Origin: CAWABB01 sp963780165
GTDB taxonomy: Bacteria > Bacteroidota > Ignavibacteria > UBA10030 > UBA6906
Reading direction: 5' to 3'
Length of the DNA: 64,000 bases
Assembly: GCA_963780165.1 (NCBI GenBank)
Contig: CAWABB010000001.1
Location: forward strand, 744,001 to 808,000
The translations under genes were made by a program, and so were the position numbers. Below the pieces are notes generated by a model. The model saw only the letters and a program-made list of their open reading frames with translations, made no database searches and was not told the DNA's origin. Each line of letters begins with the position of its first letter. Position 1 is the stretch's first letter. Below, one piece after another: positions 59,311-64,000 of this stretch.

Positions 59311-61968
59311 TCAGTGCTTCTTCAGCTCCTCGGTCACATTGAGGATGACCGTGAGGGGCTGGGTCGCGGCTCCCTCCGCCGGGACGTTGACGAGGAAACG
59401 TTTTCCATCCCTCGATACCGCGTATCTATTGGGCGCGTCATAGCGGTCAACGTCGACCTCGAACAGAGCTTCGGGAATCCCCTGTTCAAACGATCGTCCT
59501 GCCACGTTTACCCGGACCGTCATGAGCTTCCTGTTCGGCGCGACGTAAAACAGTTCCTTCCCGTCTTTGCTCCAGATCGGGGCCGAGCCGCCCGCAGTAG
59601 AAACCTGCCACTTCCCCTGCGTTGCCGGAAATGTCTGTACGTATACCTCGCGGGCTCCGGACTCGTTCGACGAGTAGGCTACCCAATTACCATTGGGTGA
59701 AAACCTCCCGTTGCTGACCTCGGTCCCTTCACTGTGTATATATTGAAATGCCTTTCGGTCCCCGCCTGTGGGTACGACCCACAACTCTGTACCCTTTTCC
59801 CCTTCAACCTCCGCGAGAATGTGGCGTCCATCCATTGACCAATCCCGCGGATACGCGGGTCTCTGGGACTTAAAGACGAGAGTCTCTGTGCCCGCGCCGC
59901 TTGCTATCTTCTGGAACACGCTGGCGATCCCCTCGGGATTGGAATCATATGCGACAGCCTGCCCATCAGGTGCCCAGATAGGATCATCATCGAGTGTGGG
60001 GCGGAACGTGAAACGGGATTCCGTCCCGCGCAGGAGGTCGAGAATCCAGAGATCGTGGTTCCCTGCCTGTATGTCGACGCGTCGGAACACGACGCGTTTG
60101 TCGTCGGGAGAGAGCGCGAAGTCAAACACGGCCCCCGGACGCCCGACGCCATTCATGCGTTTCCCTGAGCGATCGAACCACGCCAGCTCTCTGTAGCTGA
60201 CGCCTTCGCTTCCTCCGGACACGAGAACGCCGTTGGTTGAAACCGAGAAGAAGCCGAAGTTGTAGCCGATATCGCTTCCCACAGATTCCACGACTGGAAA
60301 CGCATCGCCGGTCAGCGTCCCGCTCCGGTCGTCAAACCGCTGAGCCATGAGGGTCCGCTCCCGCATGAAGAGGAGATGCCCGGGATACGCGTACATCCCG
60401 TTGGTTTTGGAGGGAATGAGGAGCGTCGAATCCCTGGATTCCAGGGACCCTAGATACAGGCCCGATCGTTCCGTTGCTCCGCGCCGCAGGTAGAGGAAGC
60501 GCCGACCGTCCGGAAGGAACGATGGCCAGCGGTGAGAATCCTCCCGCAATGACGAATCGAGGCTTGTCACGATTGTCGGTATGCCGCCGCCGGCTGACAC
60601 GCGTTGAAGTCCGGTGGCGTAGCTCGGCGAGAAGATGATCACGCCATCCTGACTCCAGGCCCCCCCCCGCCCATCCGGCGCGGTGCAGATTGTCTGCGCA
60701 GGCCCGCCGGCAGCCTCGACCTTCCTCAGTTTGCCGTCCGCAAAGTATGCGATGAAGCGGCTGTCCGGCGACCAGAACGGGAAGGACGCCTCTTCTGTCC
60801 CCGGCAGGCTGCGGGGCTCGACAGCGTCCAGCGAGCGTACCCAGACCAGGGTCCGGCCGAGAGAGTCGCGCGCGACGAATGCGATGTGTCGCCCGTCCGG
60901 TGAAATCGCAGGTGCCTGCCTTCCGAAGGAACCTTTCTCGGGAGCGGCTATCAGGAACCGCGTGATGTCCTCGTGCTTGACGGGCTGACCGAAAAAGTGG
61001 AATGCCAGGACGGCAACCAGGCCGACGGCGGAAACCGCTGCGACGATCCATGGCAGCAGACCCCTACGTTGAACCGTGGGCCGGACATCGTCCTTCCGCT
61101 GGTCGAGCGGCGCCTGGTATGCGGGACGCGCCGAGGTCAGCTGGCTCACCCGCTGCCTTGTGGTAGCACGCCTGAACCGCTTGAGATCTATGGCTACCTG
61201 TTTCGCCGATTGCGTCCTCTCGTTCGGTTCCCTTTCGAGGCACTCGAGAACAATCGCGTCGAGTGAAGGATCGATATCCGGGATGATGGAGGCCATCGGC
61301 ACGGCGTCGACATTCACGATTTCGTAAGCGAGTGCGGTTTCATGGACGCCTTTGAACGGCAGCTGGCCGGTGAACATCTCGTACAGGAGAACGCCCAGCG
61401 AAAAGATGTCCGATCGATGGTCGACCTCCTGCCCCTGGATCTGCTCCGGCGACATGTATCCGGCCGTGCCGACGGTGCTCCCCTCCCGCGTCAGGCGCGA
61501 CACGCCTTTCAGCTTTGCCAGCCCGAAGTCCATGATCTGCGCGATGCCGTCCCTGCGGACCATGATGTTTTCGGGCTTGATGTCTCTGTGGACAATCCCT
61601 TTCTCGTGCGCGGCGGCAAGTCCTTCAGCAATCTGGACGCCGATATCCACCGCCTGCTTGAACCCGATCGATCCTCTTTTGTCCCGGAGCGTTTGTCCGT
61701 CGACAAACTCCATCACAATGAAGATTCGCCCTTCATGCTCCTGAATGTCGATGACCGAGCAGACGTTTGGATGGTTCAACGCAGCAGCAGCCTGGGCTTC
61801 CTGGATGAAGCGTGCTTTGTCCTGCTCTGTGGCGCTGACGTGTGATGGAAGAAACTTGAGCGCCACCATACGCTTCAGCTTCTGGTCCTCGGCTTTGTAG
61901 ACAACCCCCATGCCTCCTTCGCCAAGCTTCTCCAGAATGGTGTAGTGACCTATGACTTTTTCATCCAT
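59311..61968 (-). CDS. Transmembrane Ser/Thr protein kinase with C-terminal TolB-like propeller
   Basis: The 885-residue protein has a complete Hanks-type kinase domain at residues 8-265: glycine loop G-E-G-G-M-G (16-21), catalytic Lys38, Glu57, catalytic loop H-R-D-I-K-P-E-N (127-134), D-F-G (147-149) and Y-M-S-P-E-Q. One span near 310-330 (P-W-I-V-A-A-V-S-A-V-G-L-V-A-V-L-A-F) leads to an external six- or seven-bladed TolB/WD40-like propeller (I-S-P-D-G-R-H-I-A-F-V, F-W-S-P-D-S-R-F-I-A-Y, F-S-P-N-G-N-W-V-A-Y-S). The layout suggests sensing outside and phosphorylation inside. It is common in Acidobacteriota and Ignavibacteria-like genomes. It converges with the RND operon across an 81-base gap. 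Confidence 0.9.
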   Translation of the reverse strand: MDEKVIGHYTILEKLGEGGMGVVYKAEDQKLKRMVALKFLPSHVSATEQDKARFIQEAQAAAALNHPNVCSVIDIQEHEGRIFIVMEFVDGQTLRDKRGSIGFKQAVDIGVQIAEGLAAAHEKGIVHRDIKPENIMVRRDGIAQIMDFGLAKLKGVSRLTREGSTVGTAGYMSPEQIQGQEVDHRSDIFSLGVLLYEMFTGQLPFKGVHETALAYEIVNVDAVPMASIIPDIDPSLDAIVLECLEREPNERTQSAKQVAIDLKRFRRATTRQRVSQLTSARPAYQAPLDQRKDDVRPTVQRRGLLPWIVAAVSAVGLVAVLAFHFFGQPVKHEDITRFLIAAPEKGSFGRQAPAISPDGRHIAFVARDSLGRTLVWVRSLDAVEPRSLPGTEEASFPFWSPDSRFIAYFADGKLRKVEAAGGPAQTICTAPDGRGGAWSQDGVIIFSPSYATGLQRVSAGGGIPTIVTSLDSSLREDSHRWPSFLPDGRRFLYLRRGATERSGLYLGSLESRDSTLLIPSKTNGMYAYPGHLLFMRERTLMAQRFDDRSGTLTGDAFPVVESVGSDIGYNFGFFSVSTNGVLVSGGSEGVSYRELAWFDRSGKRMNGVGRPGAVFDFALSPDDKRVVFRRVDIQAGNHDLWILDLLRGTESRFTFRPTLDDDPIWAPDGQAVAYDSNPEGIASVFQKIASGAGTETLVFKSQRPAYPRDWSMDGRHILAEVEGEKGTELWVVPTGGDRKAFQYIHSEGTEVSNGRFSPNGNWVAYSSNESGAREVYVQTFPATQGKWQVSTAGGSAPIWSKDGKELFYVAPNRKLMTVRVNVAGRSFEQGIPEALFEVDVDRYDAPNRYAVSRDGKRFLVNVPAEGAATQPLTVILNVTEELKKH

Positions 61969-62526
61969 AGATGCTGGCCTCGATGTGCGGCGTGGGAGTC
62001 GGAAATGTAAAGGGGGGTCGATGCGTTGAAATGGGATTGTTGACGCGGAACGCTAGAGCATAGTGCGGCTGACAGGTCCGGTTCCGAAGTCCTTCTGACA
62101 GGATCCGGATCACACTGACAGGAGACAAAAGAAGAGCAGGGTGACATGAGGCTGAGAATATACACACATTGCCGGGTCGGGACAAGCAGAATTGTCAACT
62201 GTTTCCCGCGCCAGCTTTGGCTTGAACCTCCGAACCCGGTTGTTTCAGCGGCATGGTCATGCGGGGGGATACAATGATATGGTATTACCTGGCGAAGGGC
62301 GACATCGCATGCCAGCTTGGGCTTCGGCGTGCGAATGCTCTCGAGCAATCAAGGTATTCCAGCCTAGACTTGCTGTGCCACTCCTGCGGCAACCATGAGC
62401 AGAGCGACTGCGTTTGAACGTGGCGTGCTTGGATCCGGAGGTCACGAGCCCGGGTCTGCTTTGAATGATAAAGCAATGGGCTCGAGTTCCCTCCGGCCTT
62501 GGTGCTATCACTATCGGCCGGAATGG
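61969..62526. other. Intergenic region between the kinase and the BNR-propeller gene
   Basis: I recognise no gene. Three TGACAGG motifs occur within about 60 bases (around 62070-62135) upstream of the kinase start and could be binding sites. The rest shows no clear structure. Confidence 0.35.
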
Positions 62527-64000
62527 TCATCGCAGCACCAAAAGTTTGCGCGTCTGCACGAAATCCCCTGCTCCGCTCCTGGAGCCTCGCCCGATGGCGG
62601 AGTCCAAAGGGCGGACGATGAGACGGTAGAAGTAGACTCCACTTGAAAGCCCTGACGCATCGAACTTGACGTCGTGGACTCCCGCGTCTCTTCTTTCATT
62701 CACGAGTACCGACACCTCGCGTCCAAGCACATCGAAGACGGTTAACCTGACTTCCGACGACTTCTGCAACTCGAACTTGATCGTTGTGCTCGGGTTGAAC
62801 GGGTTGGGGTAGTTTTGTAGAAGCTGAGTTTGGGCCGGAAACTCTCCCTCGTCTGCGAGTCGTACCGATGTGGGTTCACTGAGATCACGATATCGGAGGA
62901 TCTCGCCCTGTGTCGTGACGATCCACCCGTTAGCGGGATCGCTGAATGAGATTGACATCAGATCGCCGGAGAAGGGGTCTGTCGGCTGCAGCACCCAGTT
63001 TACGCCACTGTCACGCGAGGATACTACAATACGGCCTGCGCTCACCCACGCGTTGGCTGAACCGGCTGGAAATGCCGCCTTATACCATCCCTCCGATATT
63101 ACCCCTGGCAACATTTGCCAAGTTGCCCCGCCGTCTGTGGTTCGGGCGAATAGCGGCGTTTCGCCGCTCACTGGTACTACTGAGCATGCGATGCCCACCG
63201 AATCATCGCGCATCGCCAGACCAGGCACAATACCTGAACCCGCCGTCGCCGACAACCAAGTGTCGCCCCCATCGGTAGTTCGCCACACAAGCGAATTTGA
63301 TGCTCCAAACCATGCATGCTGTCTATCAGTACAGCAGAATGATTCTACCAAACCGTACACCCCAGCCTCCCCAACGGGTTCATTGGCCAGGTGGGTCCAA
63401 GTTGTTCCGCCGTCGGTTGTCCGGAGGACTACGAACCTGCCTGGATCTCCGGGATCCCCCAGCGCGTAGCCGTTGGCCGCGTCGAAGAACCAGAATCCAT
63501 CCATGAAGAGGCTATGCGGCGAAGGGTACTCCTGCCACGTCCAGGACAATCCACCATTGACGGTCGCAAAGATCCGCCCCGCCGCATCGCCCACCCAGGC
63601 ATGGAGTGAGTCGATCGCGAAGATGCAATACGGCGTGACGTTGGTCTCGACGTTGGTCAGGTCGCCGGTCACAATTATCCAATTGTCGCCGCCGTCGGTC
63701 GTCCTGACAACCACAGGGAGAGTGGACCCCCTGACCCCGGCAGCCCAGACGATGCTTCTGCTTACAGCATGGACACTGTAGAGCGGAAGCGTGGTAGGGC
63801 TCTCTTGACGTTCCCAGAATCCCGTCCTGGCATACACAGTCGCCTTGAACATGCGTGCATCCCACTCGTCAGCATTCGCGCTCCACCCCAATCTAACATA
63901 CGCGTCTTGTCCTTGCGCGTGGTCATCCACACGAAAAGCGACCTCGAGCGAGTCCTCGGCACCGGCGTCAAGATGTGTTGGACCGAAGACCGGTGCCAGC
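62527..64000 (-). CDS. BNR-propeller protein with type IX secretion sorting tail, 5' end beyond the window
   Basis: The frame is open to the window edge (L-A-P-V-F-G-P-T-H-L-D-A-G before the first GTG), so the start is missing; about 490 residues are visible. Repeats of the type R-T-T-D-G-G-x-x-W recur about five times, as in Ycf48/photosystem stability-factor-like propellers. The C-terminus carries N-Y-P-N-P-F-N-P-S, V-F-D-V-L-G-R-E-V and V-K-F-D-A-S-G-L-S-S-G-V-Y-F-Y-R-L, the sorting domain that sends proteins through the type IX system to the surface. The tail has a 16-residue insertion (I-V-R-P-L-D-S-A-I-G-R-G-S) before the final D-F-V-Q-T-R-K-L. A surface or secreted role is likely; the ligand is unknown. 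Confidence 0.85.
   Translation of the reverse strand, partial: LAPVFGPTHLDAGAEDSLEVAFRVDDHAQGQDAYVRLGWSANADEWDARMFKATVYARTGFWERQESPTTLPLYSVHAVSRSIVWAAGVRGSTLPVVVRTTDGGDNWIIVTGDLTNVETNVTPYCIFAIDSLHAWVGDAAGRIFATVNGGLSWTWQEYPSPHSLFMDGFWFFDAANGYALGDPGDPGRFVVLRTTDGGTTWTHLANEPVGEAGVYGLVESFCCTDRQHAWFGASNSLVWRTTDGGDTWLSATAGSGIVPGLAMRDDSVGIACSVVPVSGETPLFARTTDGGATWQMLPGVISEGWYKAAFPAGSANAWVSAGRIVVSSRDSGVNWVLQPTDPFSGDLMSISFSDPANGWIVTTQGEILRYRDLSEPTSVRLADEGEFPAQTQLLQNYPNPFNPSTTIKFELQKSSEVRLTVFDVLGREVSVLVNERRDAGVHDVKFDASGLSSGVYFYRLIVRPLDSAIGRGSRSGAGDFVQTRKLLVLR

Overview
The window looks like chromosomal DNA of a GC-rich member of the Bacteroidota/Ignavibacteriota (FCB) lineage. Three independent signs point there. 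Secreted proteins carry type IX secretion sorting tails with the NYPNPFNP motif typical of Ignavibacteria-like bacteria. Several promoters have a -10 box of the form TAnnTT, often followed by TG, as in Bacteroidota. Mixed envelope gene families (DUF1573, DUF5916, a PorV-like protein, two-FtsX ABC permeases) fit the same group. I cannot place it more finely from sequence alone. No phage, integrase, transposase or CRISPR array is visible.

Layout. 1-1380: nusG (edge), secE, tRNA-Trp, rpmG, tRNA-Thr(GGT), tRNA-Gly, tRNA-Tyr, tRNA-Thr(TGT), all leftward from one promoter; tuf, usually part of this cluster, is absent. 1803-9055: a DUF2723 membrane protein and glnE (leftward), then an EthD-like gene and a BNR-propeller lipoprotein (rightward). 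9039-17613: an ABC efflux module (adaptor, ATPase, large permease) divergent from its own NtrC-type regulator and sensor kinase. A sigma-54 promoter and an activator dyad lie between them, and copies of a palindromic repeat and a 158-bp direct repeat flank the whole module. 17739-22304: a DUF1573 protein, then an ECF sigma / anti-sigma / HEAT-repeat / PDZ operon. 22548-29748: a DUF5916 outer-membrane protein, a lipoprotein, an unrecognised Rossmann protein and a PAS sensor kinase. 29798-31625: an AT-rich PEP mutase/isocitrate lyase-type gene between two unrelated tandem-repeat arrays, joined to the broken tail of a type IX cargo gene. 31636-39289: a Sel1-repeat protein and a five-gene TolC-MacA-MacB-type efflux operon. 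39451-43995: CCA-adding enzyme family, Gfo/Idh/MocA oxidoreductase, HAD phosphatase and an RlmI-type rRNA methyltransferase. 44198-52730: two outer-membrane proteins (one PorV-like), a frameshifted M28 peptidase with a type IX tail, a DHFR-like reductase, RidA, an ASH/Hydin lipoprotein and mgsA. 53368-59229: a TolC-MFP-RND efflux operon. 59311-64000: a Ser/Thr kinase with a TolB-like propeller, and a BNR-propeller type IX cargo protein cut by the window edge.

Themes. The region is rich in envelope export (two ABC systems, one RND system, type IX cargo) and in envelope surveillance (sigma-54 two-component pair, ECF sigma/anti-sigma, sensor kinases, Ser/Thr kinase). The most unusual elements are: (1) a family of seven GCGTCACCTAGGTGACGC palindromes whose outer arms vary but stay complementary in most copies, and which sit at tandem duplications of neighbouring gene ends; (2) a lower-GC efflux/regulator block between direct repeats carrying that palindrome; (3) at least three promoters whose predicted start point falls on the start codon (leaderless transcripts); and (4) four different non-coding tandem repeat families in intergenic DNA. 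All coordinates and identities were read by eye; no database search or alignment was run.
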